11,457 nucleotides of DNA from Candidatus Methanocorpusculum equi (lineage in GTDB: Archaea > Halobacteriota > Methanomicrobia > Methanomicrobiales > Methanocorpusculaceae). The stretch covers positions 1 to 11,457 of the forward strand of contig JAGHSU010000097.1 in the NCBI GenBank assembly GCA_018065685.1, written 5' to 3'. The notes beneath the pieces were generated by a model. It was not told where the DNA came from. It searched no databases and worked only from the letters and a program-made list of their open reading frames with translations. The translations under genes and the position numbers were made by a program. Of the stretch, positions 5,852 through 11,457 are shown piece after piece; position 1 is the stretch's first letter, and each line of letters begins with the position of its first letter.

Positions 5852-5900
5852 GGTATTATCTCTGATAACACCAAATATATATACACCTATTCATATGGAG
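5852..5900 (+). promoter_or_regulatory. Promoter of lysS operon with adjacent inverted repeat
   Basis: AAATATATATAC (5873-5884) is a TATA box centred about 30 bases before the lysS ATG at 5908. Directly upstream, 5852-5872 forms an inverted repeat (GGTATTATC, three-base loop TCT, GATAACACC; one mismatch) that would overlap the TFB recognition element and could be an operator. GGAG at 5897-5900, seven bases before the ATG, is the ribosome binding site. Confidence 0.55.
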
Positions 5901-5907
5901 ACAGAAT

Positions 5908-7425
5908 ATGGAAGAAAAAATACATGAAAAAATCCACTGGGCAGATGCGAAGGCGGCAAATGTCCCGACAGATGCCCCGCAGCTTGTTGCAACGGGTATC
6001 ACCCCCTCGGGTCCGATTCACCTCGGAAACATGCGCGAAGTAATGACCGGGGATATGATTTACAAGGCAATCCTTTCCAGAGGAGGAAACGCAGAGCTGG
6101 TCTATATCGCCGACGACTTTGACCCGCTGCGTAAAGTATACCCCTTCCTTCCAGCGGAGTACGAAAAGTACATCGGATGGTCTGTATGCGACATCCCCTG
6201 CCCCTGCGGAAAGCACAAAAGCTACGCGGAGCACTTCCTCAAGCCGTTCTTATCCGCAATCGAAGAGTTAGACATCCACCCGCGCGTCATACGGACAAGC
6301 GAGGCATACCGCTCCGGGAAATTTACGGAAGGAATCCGCCTTGCCCTGGAACACGCCGAAGAGATTAAAGAGATTTTAGAGCGCGTCTCCGGACGTGAGC
6401 TTGAGGAAGGGTGGACTCCCTACTACCCGGTCTGTGAAAAATGCCACACCATCTCCCGTGCAAAGATTCTTGAGCACGACGCAGAGAACCACAAAGTGAC
6501 CTATCAGTGCTCCTGCGGACATGTGGGTGTCTCCGACTACTCGAAGGGCGAAGGAAAACTCGTATGGCGCGTGGACTGGCCGATGAGGTGGGCAGCCCAC
6601 GGTGTGACAGTTGAGCCGTTTGGAAAAGACCACGCATCCCCCGGAGGGTCCTATGACACGGGAAAAATCATCACCCGTGAAATCTACGGCTACAAAGAGC
6701 CGGTTCCGGTGACCTACGAATGGATCAGCCTGAAAGGAAAAGGCGAGATGCACTCCTCAAAGGGAGTGGTTTTAACCATCCGCGATATGCTTGATATTGT
6801 GCCTCCGGAAGTTCTCAGATACATGATTGCAAAGACAAAACCGGACAAGACCATCGCATTCGACCCGGGAATGGGGCTGTTAAAGCTCATCGACGACTAT
6901 GACCGTGCGGCAAAGACCGGAGGCTCACGCGAACTGGAGCTTTCAAAGATTAACTCACCGCAAACAATGATTCCGTTCCGTCACATGGTAACCGTTGTTC
7001 AGATTGCAAGAGACGACGAAGGTCTCTTCTCCATTCTGAAACGGAGCGGCTATGAGATTGTGGACAGGGATTCCGTTCTGGACCAGGCAAACCGCGCACG
7101 GCTCTGGCTTGAGCGCTACGCACCTGACGATGTAAAGTTCTCCATTGCAGAAACCCTCCCCGAAGTTGCCGCAAATGAACCTGCCAATGTCAAGGCCGCG
7201 GTTTTATCCTATGCAATGACAATCGCCGGCGGCGAGTGGACCGCAGATGTGCTGCACAATGCAGTCTATGATGCAGCCCAGTCCGCAGGGGTAACCGGAA
7301 AGGATGTGTTCACCGCAGTGTACCGTGCATTCCTCGGAGCAGACAGAGGACCCCGCCTTGGCTGGTTCCTTGAGGCACTCGGACGCGAAGCAGTCTTAAA
7401 ACGCCTTGCATTACTGGCTGACTGA
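5908..7425 (+). CDS. lysS: Lysyl-tRNA synthetase, class I
   Basis: A 505-residue enzyme that attaches lysine to tRNA-Lys using ATP. It is the class I form found in most Archaea and some bacteria, unrelated in fold to the class II LysRS. The HIGH-type motif is HLGN at residues 38-41 after TPSGPI, and the KMSKS-type motif is MHSSKG at 281-286. Cysteines at C98 and C100 (PCPCGKH), and a second set C176-x2-C179 with C201-x-C203, are likely metal-binding. The block RYMIAKTKPDKTIAFDPG following the KMSKS loop is typical of the family. Length is normal. The start is supported by GGAG at 5897-5900 and a TATA box at 5873-5884. It is the first gene of a three-gene operon; its stop codon abuts the ATG of the radical SAM gene. 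Confidence 0.96.
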   Translation: MEEKIHEKIHWADAKAANVPTDAPQLVATGITPSGPIHLGNMREVMTGDMIYKAILSRGGNAELVYIADDFDPLRKVYPFLPAEYEKYIGWSVCDIPCPCGKHKSYAEHFLKPFLSAIEELDIHPRVIRTSEAYRSGKFTEGIRLALEHAEEIKEILERVSGRELEEGWTPYYPVCEKCHTISRAKILEHDAENHKVTYQCSCGHVGVSDYSKGEGKLVWRVDWPMRWAAHGVTVEPFGKDHASPGGSYDTGKIITREIYGYKEPVPVTYEWISLKGKGEMHSSKGVVLTIRDMLDIVPPEVLRYMIAKTKPDKTIAFDPGMGLLKLIDDYDRAAKTGGSRELELSKINSPQTMIPFRHMVTVVQIARDDEGLFSILKRSGYEIVDRDSVLDQANRARLWLERYAPDDVKFSIAETLPEVAANEPANVKAAVLSYAMTIAGGEWTADVLHNAVYDAAQSAGVTGKDVFTAVYRAFLGADRGPRLGWFLEALGREAVLKRLALLAD

Positions 7426-8430
7426 ATGGCAAAGGATAAACTTCCCAGAAACCTCTCAGAGGGCTGCAGACTCTGCTATCAGGGAGCAAAGCTCGTGCTT
7501 TTCATCACCGGCAGGTGTCCGCGCACCTGCTGGTACTGTCCCTTATCTGCCGAGCGGAAGGACCAGGATGTCATCTTTGCAAATGACCGGCAGATAACAT
7601 CCCCTAAGGAGGCAATCGAAGAAGCGGAGATTATGGATGCCCTCGGGACCGGGGTTACGGGAGGCGAGCCGCTTTTTGAAATAGAGCGTGTTGTTGAGTA
7701 CTGCACAGCTCTCAAAGACCATTTCGGAAAAGAACACCACATCCATCTCTACACCGGAAAAGCGCCGACGGAAGAGGAGCTTTCCCGCCTCTCGCCGGTC
7801 GTTGATGAAATCCGCATGCATCCTCCGCATGAACTGTGGCCGAATGTTATGCAGTCCGCCTATCCGAAATCCATCGCGGCCGCAAAAAAAATGGGATTTG
7901 ACGTAGGAATTGAGGTCCCGTCGCTTCAGGGTCTCCGGCACTTTTTCCCGCTTTTAAATTCGCTTGATTTCTTCAACATCAACCAGCTGGAGTGGGGGGA
8001 TGCAAACGCGGATGCGATGCGCGAGAGAAAGTTAGAGCCGGTAAATCCGCTTTGCAACGCCATTGAAGGCTCGACAAAGTGGGCAGGAGAGATAAACGGT
8101 CATCCGAAGGTTCACTACTGCACCTCGGTCTTTAAGGATTCCGTGCAGCTGCGCGAGCGGCTCAAACGCATTGCAAGAAACTCGGCGCGTCCCTTTGATA
8201 TGATTACCGACGACGGGACTATCATGTACGGCGTGATGGACCCCGGCAATGACATGGAGATGATTTTATCCCTGATGCGTCCGGGAAGCACCTATGCGGA
8301 GATGGAAGACGGCACAATCGAACTCGACTGGCAGCAGATGAGAAAGATTCCAAGAAAGTTCGGGGGGGAGAGGAAAATCATCGAACGGTACCCGAATGGG
8401 GGTATGATTGTCGAGGTCATTCCCCAATGA
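7426..8430 (+). CDS. Radical SAM protein, related to pyruvate formate-lyase activase (COG2108-like)
   Basis: A 334-residue radical SAM enzyme. The [4Fe-4S] motif C31-PRT-C35-WY-C38 (Cx3Cx2C) binds the cluster that cleaves S-adenosylmethionine, and GGEP at residues 79-82 is the usual SAM-binding motif. An extra pair C14-x2-C17 lies just before the radical motif, and single cysteines occur later (NPLCNAIEG, VHYCTS), which might serve another metal site. The pattern fits the archaeal uncharacterised group COG2108; the substrate is unknown. ATG 7426 follows the lysS stop codon with no gap (TGAATG) and without a clear ribosome binding site, so it is probably translated by reinitiation. Its own stop overlaps the uppS start (ATGA). 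The coupling suggests matched amounts of the three proteins but does not prove a shared pathway. Confidence 0.85.
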   Translation: MAKDKLPRNLSEGCRLCYQGAKLVLFITGRCPRTCWYCPLSAERKDQDVIFANDRQITSPKEAIEEAEIMDALGTGVTGGEPLFEIERVVEYCTALKDHFGKEHHIHLYTGKAPTEEELSRLSPVVDEIRMHPPHELWPNVMQSAYPKSIAAAKKMGFDVGIEVPSLQGLRHFFPLLNSLDFFNINQLEWGDANADAMRERKLEPVNPLCNAIEGSTKWAGEINGHPKVHYCTSVFKDSVQLRERLKRIARNSARPFDMITDDGTIMYGVMDPGNDMEMILSLMRPGSTYAEMEDGTIELDWQQMRKIPRKFGGERKIIERYPNGGMIVEVIPQ

Positions 8431-9191
8431 CGGGAAAGCTCCGTTCCTTTCTTGAAAAAGTATATGCCAACTGTCTGGTACGCAGGTTTTCACACATCCC
8501 GAATCACGTAGCGGTCATTCAGGACGGAAACCGCAGGTTTGCAAAAGAGCACGGAATGAGCGTGGAGTCAGGTCACCGTCTCGGAGCGGATACAACACTG
8601 CAGGTAATGGAGTGGATGGAAAAACTCAATATCCGCTATATCACTTTTTATGCCTTCTCCACGGAAAATTTCAGGCGGAGCAGCGAAGAGGTAGAGGGTC
8701 TTCATGCGCTGTTCATCGATAAGTTCCACGAGATGCTCGAAGATGCAAGAGTTCATAACAATAAAATCAACATCCGGGTGGTAGGTGACCGGTCGCTCAT
8801 TTCCCCTGACCTCCTCAGTATCATTGAACAGGTGGAGGAGGCAACGAAGAATTACGACTGGTATTTTGTCCACATCGCAATCGCTTACGGCGGAAGAAAC
8901 GAGATTGTCGAGACCGCCCGCGATATTATCGAATCCTGCAGAAAAGGTCTCTGTTCCCCCGATGATATTACGCCTGATATGATGACCAGAACAATGTATC
9001 CCTTAGAGGATATGCCCCCGGTGGATCTGATTTTGCGGACCGCAGGTGACCACCGGACCTCGAACTTCCTTCCCTGGCTTGCAAACGGCAGTGAGGCAGC
9101 GGTCTGTTTCTGTGTTCCGACATGGCCTGAGTTCAGGTATGTTGATTTTGTCTGGGCGCTTCGTGTGTATGATGAGCGGATGAGTGCGTAA
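8427..9191 (+). CDS. uppS: cis-Prenyltransferase (undecaprenyl diphosphate synthase family)
   Basis: A 254-residue enzyme that adds isopentenyl diphosphate in cis to an allylic primer to make the long polyprenyl diphosphate carrier lipid. In Archaea the primer is typically geranylgeranyl diphosphate and the product serves as lipid carrier for glycosylation. Motifs in order: HVAVIQDGNRRFAKEHG with catalytic Asp33, GH at 49-50, FYAFSTENFRRSSEEV at 74-89, and near the end LILRTAGDHRTSNFLPW followed by VPTWPEF. IQDGNRRFA replaces the bacterial IMDGNGRWA, a usual archaeal variation. The ATG overlaps the stop of the radical SAM gene by four bases. It is the last gene of the operon; the transcript probably ends in 9192-9245. 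Confidence 0.94.
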   Translation: MTGKLRSFLEKVYANCLVRRFSHIPNHVAVIQDGNRRFAKEHGMSVESGHRLGADTTLQVMEWMEKLNIRYITFYAFSTENFRRSSEEVEGLHALFIDKFHEMLEDARVHNNKINIRVVGDRSLISPDLLSIIEQVEEATKNYDWYFVHIAIAYGGRNEIVETARDIIESCRKGLCSPDDITPDMMTRTMYPLEDMPPVDLILRTAGDHRTSNFLPWLANGSEAAVCFCVPTWPEFRYVDFVWALRVYDERMSA

Positions 9192-9197
9192 CGATTT

Positions 9198-9243
9198 ATC
9201 GTCATCGGAATCATCGTCATCAGAACCAATTGATTAGATCAAT
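9198..9243. terminator. Intergenic tandem repeat and small hairpin between convergent genes
   Basis: The 54 bases between uppS and the alkylation repair gene hold ATCGTCATCGGAA (9198-9210), repeated as ATCGTCATCAGAA (9213-9225), and then the hairpin ATTGAT-TAG-ATCAAT (9229-9243). With two genes converging here a bidirectional end signal is expected, but no strong T run is present, so the terminator role is tentative. Confidence 0.35.
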
Positions 9244-9245
9244 CG

Positions 9246-9959
9246 TTAGCGCTTCATCATTTTCATCCGCTTTTTGGCATCCGCGTCAACCCGGTAGGAC
9301 TCGCGAATCTTTTGCAGTGAGCGGTTGAAGGTTTCCGTATCGAGTCTGCAGGTCTGAAGCCACATTTCCGTATACTCCGGATATTTTGCAAATGCGACAG
9401 AGACTGCCCATGCGGCAGCGGCCGATGCATAATAGCCCGGAAATGAACTCCGGTTTATGAGGGATAACACTTTTTTGTAATACTCATCGGTTATGAAATG
9501 CGCTAAGAGAAGCACAACCCCGAACCGGACGGAAAACTCGGTGTTTTCCGCGATGCATTTTTCCGCATAGGAGAAAAAGACCTCCGGATATTTTTTTGCG
9601 GTTTTAAGCGTCATCACCGTCGAGTCGCAGACCGACCAGTTGTCAACCTTCGGGACGAAGGTGTCAAGAGCTTTGCAGATTTCATCCGCATCTGCTTTTG
9701 CATAGCCGATGACAAGCCCCTGCAGCATAATCTCTTCAAACGAGTCATCGGATGCTTCTGCGAGATATTCCATCCATCCGGATTTTGCCTCACGCTGTGC
9801 AATCCGTCTCAAATCCGGGATTCTGACGCCTATGAGGTTTTCTGTTCCGGGAAGAAGCCCCGAGGAAAACTCCCGGTATTTTGCATCCGAAAGTCCTGCG
9901 AGTTCCTCACGTATCAGGGTTTGCGCTTCTGTCCGGTTATGCTGTGTTGTCACGTGCAT
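9246..9959 (-). CDS. AlkD-like DNA alkylation repair protein
   Basis: A 237-residue protein of the HEAT-repeat DNA glycosylase family (AlkC/AlkD type), which removes positively charged alkylated bases such as 7-methylguanine and 3-methyladenine from DNA. Residues known to matter in Bacillus cereus AlkD have clear counterparts: Trp108 and Asp112 in DNWSVCDSTV, Arg145 in FSVRFG, and Trp184 in AAAWAVSVAF. The N-terminal REELAGLSDAKYREFSSGLLPGTENLIGVRIPDLR is typical. The frame also has an ATG at 9995, but I prefer 9959: GGAAAGGT lies seven bases before it, and residue alignment with the family starts there. With this start the gene overlaps the end of the flavoprotein gene by 23 bases, so the two are coupled. 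The C-terminus is very basic (KKRMKMMKR). Confidence 0.88.
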   Translation of the reverse strand: MHVTTQHNRTEAQTLIREELAGLSDAKYREFSSGLLPGTENLIGVRIPDLRRIAQREAKSGWMEYLAEASDDSFEEIMLQGLVIGYAKADADEICKALDTFVPKVDNWSVCDSTVMTLKTAKKYPEVFFSYAEKCIAENTEFSVRFGVVLLLAHFITDEYYKKVLSLINRSSFPGYYASAAAAWAVSVAFAKYPEYTEMWLQTCRLDTETFNRSLQKIRESYRVDADAKKRMKMMKR

Positions 9960-10548
9960 CTGAAATACCTTTCCCGAGGGCATATCCTTTTTCATAGGCA
10001 GCTTTCAGGACGTCCGGTTTGTTCTCTATCGATTTAATCTCATCCATGTTGTTTTGCAGGAGTTCATCGGAGTATTTTGCATCAATGATTTCTCCGAACG
10101 CCTTTGCGGTTAATCTCGGACCGGTGAATATGTCTTCGTTGTTCATCCCGCCGATGCAGATGAAAAGCATCTTCCTGATTTTTGCATGTTCCCGTGTTAC
10201 AAGCGGCTGTTTTCTATAGTATTTTGCCATGTAAAACGGCTGACATCTGTCCATAAACGATTTTAAGGCACCGGGTATCCCGTAGGTCATCACAGGTGTT
10301 GCAACAATCACTCCGTCGCACTTTTTTAAAATCCGGTAATATTTCTCTGCTTTGTCATCCACGAAACAGTGCGGTTCTGCCATGCAGCCGAATGTCTGCA
10401 TACAGGGAGAAACCCCGATGTGCGCAGCATTAATCCGCTCAATGGTGCACCCGGCATCTTCCGCCCCGCGGATGGCCTCCATAAGCAGTTTATCTGTATT
10501 GCCTCCAAGGATATTGCTTCCAAAGACGGCTGCTATCATTTTTGTCAT
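9937..10548 (-). CDS. NADPH-dependent FMN reductase / iron-sulfur flavoprotein-like
   Basis: A 203-residue flavodoxin-fold protein. The FMN phosphate loop is FGSNILGGNTDKL near the start, and VIVATPVMTYGIPGALKSFMDR is the second flavin-binding region, both typical of the NADPH-dependent FMN reductase / Isf group. Between them lies PCMQTFGCMAEPHC: the Isf-type cluster pattern Cx2Cx2Cx5C with the second cysteine replaced by Thr, so a normal four-cysteine [4Fe-4S] site is not evident. The frame opens earlier (10695), but the extra 49 residues have no family character and overlap the divergent promoter, so the start is set at ATG 10548. A nearby ATG at 10539 is an alternative. No Shine-Dalgarno is seen. 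The electron donor or acceptor is unknown. It is first in a pair with the alkylation repair gene. Confidence 0.87.
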   Translation of the reverse strand: MTKMIAAVFGSNILGGNTDKLLMEAIRGAEDAGCTIERINAAHIGVSPCMQTFGCMAEPHCFVDDKAEKYYRILKKCDGVIVATPVMTYGIPGALKSFMDRCQPFYMAKYYRKQPLVTREHAKIRKMLFICIGGMNNEDIFTGPRLTAKAFGEIIDAKYSDELLQNNMDEIKSIENKPDVLKAAYEKGYALGKGISDARDNTA

Positions 10549-10569
10549 ACAGGATTCTTTTCGTTTCAA

Positions 10570-10611
10570 AGGGGATAAACTCTGCGGTTCAGGATGTCTG
10601 AAAACTGCCGC
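10570..10611 (-). promoter_or_regulatory. Upstream element of the flavoprotein gene shared with iorA
   Basis: AGGGGATAAACTCTGCGG (10570-10587, plus-strand reading) nearly equals the element before iorA at 3373-3390. Just beyond it, GCGGTTCAG (10584-10592) can pair with CTGAA (10598-10602) and then, after a 5-base bulge, CCGC (10608-10611). As at iorA, a minus-strand transcript would show a hairpin followed by AGAGTTWATCCCCT, then 21 bases to the ATG. Confidence 0.45.
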
Positions 10612-10623
10612 GAGAGAGAACCT

Positions 10624-10630
10624 CTTATAC
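10624..10630 (+). promoter_or_regulatory. TATA-like box, probably divergent
   Basis: CTTATAC at 10624-10630 lies about 35 bases before the ATG at 10662, placing the start of transcription a few bases ahead of that codon. On the other strand it reads GTATAAG and could serve the flavoprotein gene with a leader of about 50 bases, the same arrangement as at tRNA-Ile and iorA. Confidence 0.45.
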
Positions 10631-10661
10631 TTCCGGGGTGTATCAGTTAGATGTGTTTTAC

Positions 10662-11024
10662 ATGAACAAAGAAGACATATCAGAAAACCATGCAAAGCTT
10701 GAGAAAAACATCGGGCATGTCCCGAAGATCTTTAAAGAACTTGCAGCATCAAACCCTGAAATGCATGATGCAGTCCTCAGAATGGATAATTTCGTCTGGG
10801 CGGACGGGGCTTTATCCCGGAAGGAGAAGAAACTGATTGCCGTATCAATTGCAGCAGCGCTCCGGGATACACATGCTCTCCGCGCACAGCTTGCAGGAGC
10901 AAAGGACCTTGAGATCACCCTTGATGAGGTCGATGAGGCGCTTCGCGTTGCATTTATGCTTTCGGGAATGCCCGCGTATGCACAGGGGCGGTCTGCTGCA
11001 GAGGAAGTGTTTTTAAAATCCTGA
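10662..11024 (+). CDS. Carboxymuconolactone decarboxylase/AhpD-like protein without cysteines
   Basis: A 120-residue small helical protein of the CMD/AhpD superfamily, judged from SRKEKKLIAVSIAAALRDTHALRAQ, the later DEVDEALRVAFMLSGMPAYAQGR and the overall length. In AhpD-type disulfide reductases the middle of this block has CxxC followed by His. Here it reads DTHALRAQ, and the whole protein has no cysteine, so peroxidase-reductase chemistry is unlikely. I chose ATG 10662 over GTG 10638 because the TATA-like box at 10624-10630 would start transcription near 10655, making the earlier codon untranscribed; the message would be nearly leaderless. It is divergent from the flavoprotein gene and may share its promoter region. 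A structural, binding or non-redox enzymatic role is open. Confidence 0.8.
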   Translation: MNKEDISENHAKLEKNIGHVPKIFKELAASNPEMHDAVLRMDNFVWADGALSRKEKKLIAVSIAAALRDTHALRAQLAGAKDLEITLDEVDEALRVAFMLSGMPAYAQGRSAAEEVFLKS

Positions 11025-11046
11025 AAAAAGAAAAGAGGAAAAAAGA
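11025..11046. terminator. Short convergent intergenic region with oligo-T on the minus strand
   Basis: On the minus strand the metallopeptidase stop codon is followed by TCTTTTTTCCTCTTTTCTTTTTT, three T runs within 23 bases, a good archaeal terminator for that gene. On the plus strand the same bases are A/G-rich, so the AhpD-like gene has no clear end signal here. Confidence 0.5.
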
Positions 11047-11457
11047 TTACCAGACAGCAATCCGGTGGTCCGGGGAGAGATACATATTATCTTTTTCGGT
11101 GACTCCGAAAGCATTCATGAACTCATCGAACTGCTGAACGGTGACATTTACCCGGTACATTCCCGGCGGGTGCACATCTTTGAGGATAGTGTTCCGGTAG
11201 AGGTCTGTCACATAGGGGGAGTAGAATACTTTACCGTATTTGATAAAGAACTTCTGATAATCAAAGTCAGGGATATCCGATGCGATGTCGAGGATGACAG
11301 ACATGCCTCCCATGTCTGCAATTGCTTCTCCTGTGTACTGTTTTCCCGGGAGGTAAACGCCCGGCATTGCCTCAAATCTGCTGAAGAACTTATCGACTTT
11401 GTCCACTTTCTTTTCAAATGCGGCATGGTCTGCTTCAGTCCACCAGTTCCGGTAGGT
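11047..11457 (-). CDS. M13 family (neprilysin/PepO-type) metallopeptidase, C-terminal part
   Basis: The frame enters from the right edge and ends at TAA 11047-11049; 136 residues are visible. It matches the C-terminus of M13 zinc endopeptidases in order: NWWTEADHAAFEKKV, then GEAIADMGGM, whose Glu44 (of the visible part) corresponds to the third zinc ligand of the GENIAD motif, then FFIKYGKVFY, and DVHPPGMYRVNV with the catalytic-site His96 and Arg102, ending in the usual C-terminal Trp. The HExxH motif lies upstream, outside the window. In bacteria these enzymes are often exported and degrade oligopeptides of up to about 40 residues; export cannot be judged here because the N-terminus is missing. 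No frameshift is visible. The family is uncommon in Archaea, so transfer from bacteria is plausible. It converges with the AhpD-like gene. Confidence 0.92.
   Translation of the reverse strand, partial: TYRNWWTEADHAAFEKKVDKVDKFFSRFEAMPGVYLPGKQYTGEAIADMGGMSVILDIASDIPDFDYQKFFIKYGKVFYSPYVTDLYRNTILKDVHPPGMYRVNVTVQQFDEFMNAFGVTEKDNMYLSPDHRIAVW

Noticed and set aside
9960..9995. The earlier start (9995) of the alkylation repair gene
   Set aside because: No ribosome binding site, longer overlap with the flavoprotein gene, and the added residues do not match the family; 9959 has GGAAAGGT at good spacing.
10638..10661. GTG 10638 as the start of the AhpD-like gene
   Set aside because: It lies only about 8 bases after the TATA-like box and would probably not be transcribed.
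9937..10695. An extended 252-residue form of the flavoprotein starting at 10695
   Set aside because: The first 49 residues show no flavodoxin features and would cover the divergent promoter and the start of the AhpD-like gene. ATG 10548 gives the normal N-terminus.

Overview
The window reads as a chromosomal segment of a methanogenic euryarchaeon, most likely of the Methanomicrobiales (a Methanocorpusculum-like organism is my best guess, inferred from gene content and roughly 50% GC, not proven). Archaeal signs are a class I lysyl-tRNA synthetase, an archaeal-type cis-prenyltransferase, ferredoxin-linked indolepyruvate oxidoreductase (IorAB), TATA-like boxes about 25-30 bases before several genes, a tRNA gene without encoded CCA, and oligo-T terminators. 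Genes are closely packed except for three repeat-rich intergenic stretches.

Layout. 1-457: the end of an unrecognised gene and a small membrane-anchored protein with a strong ribosome binding site, closed by a tandem repeat and a hairpin terminator; this may be the edge of an accessory region. 458-979: non-coding, filled with short dispersed repeats. 980-3348 (minus): iorB and iorA, overlapping by ATGA. 3349-3455: a divergent promoter region. 3456-3529: tRNA-Ile(GAT). 3563-3859: a 297-base imperfect palindrome sharing words with the repeats at 600-935. 3855-4055: a doubtful small cysteine-containing ORF. 4124-5656: an AGCS sodium:alanine/glycine symporter with its own promoter and terminator. 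5688-5850: intergenic, with another copy of the repeat family inside a 10-base inverted repeat.

5908-9191: a tightly coupled three-gene operon, lysS, a radical SAM protein and a cis-prenyltransferase (uppS), with junctions TGA|ATG and ATGA. 9246-10548 (minus): an NADPH-dependent FMN reductase / Isf-like flavoprotein overlapping an AlkD-like DNA alkylation repair glycosylase. 10662-11024: a small AhpD/carboxymuconolactone-decarboxylase-like protein without cysteines, divergent from the flavoprotein. 11047-end (minus): the C-terminal part of an M13 (neprilysin/PepO) zinc metallopeptidase.

How the parts fit. IorAB (2-oxoacid to acyl-CoA with ferredoxin), the amino-acid symporter, tRNA-Ile, LysRS and the M13 peptidase all touch amino-acid and peptide use, but only lysS-radical SAM-uppS and flavoprotein-alkD are physically coupled. 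The most noteworthy unexplained signals are the dispersed repeat/palindrome family, a conserved hairpin-plus-word element placed identically upstream of iorA and the flavoprotein gene, and the uncharacterised radical SAM enzyme between lysS and uppS. I see no CRISPR array, transposase or recognised defence system.
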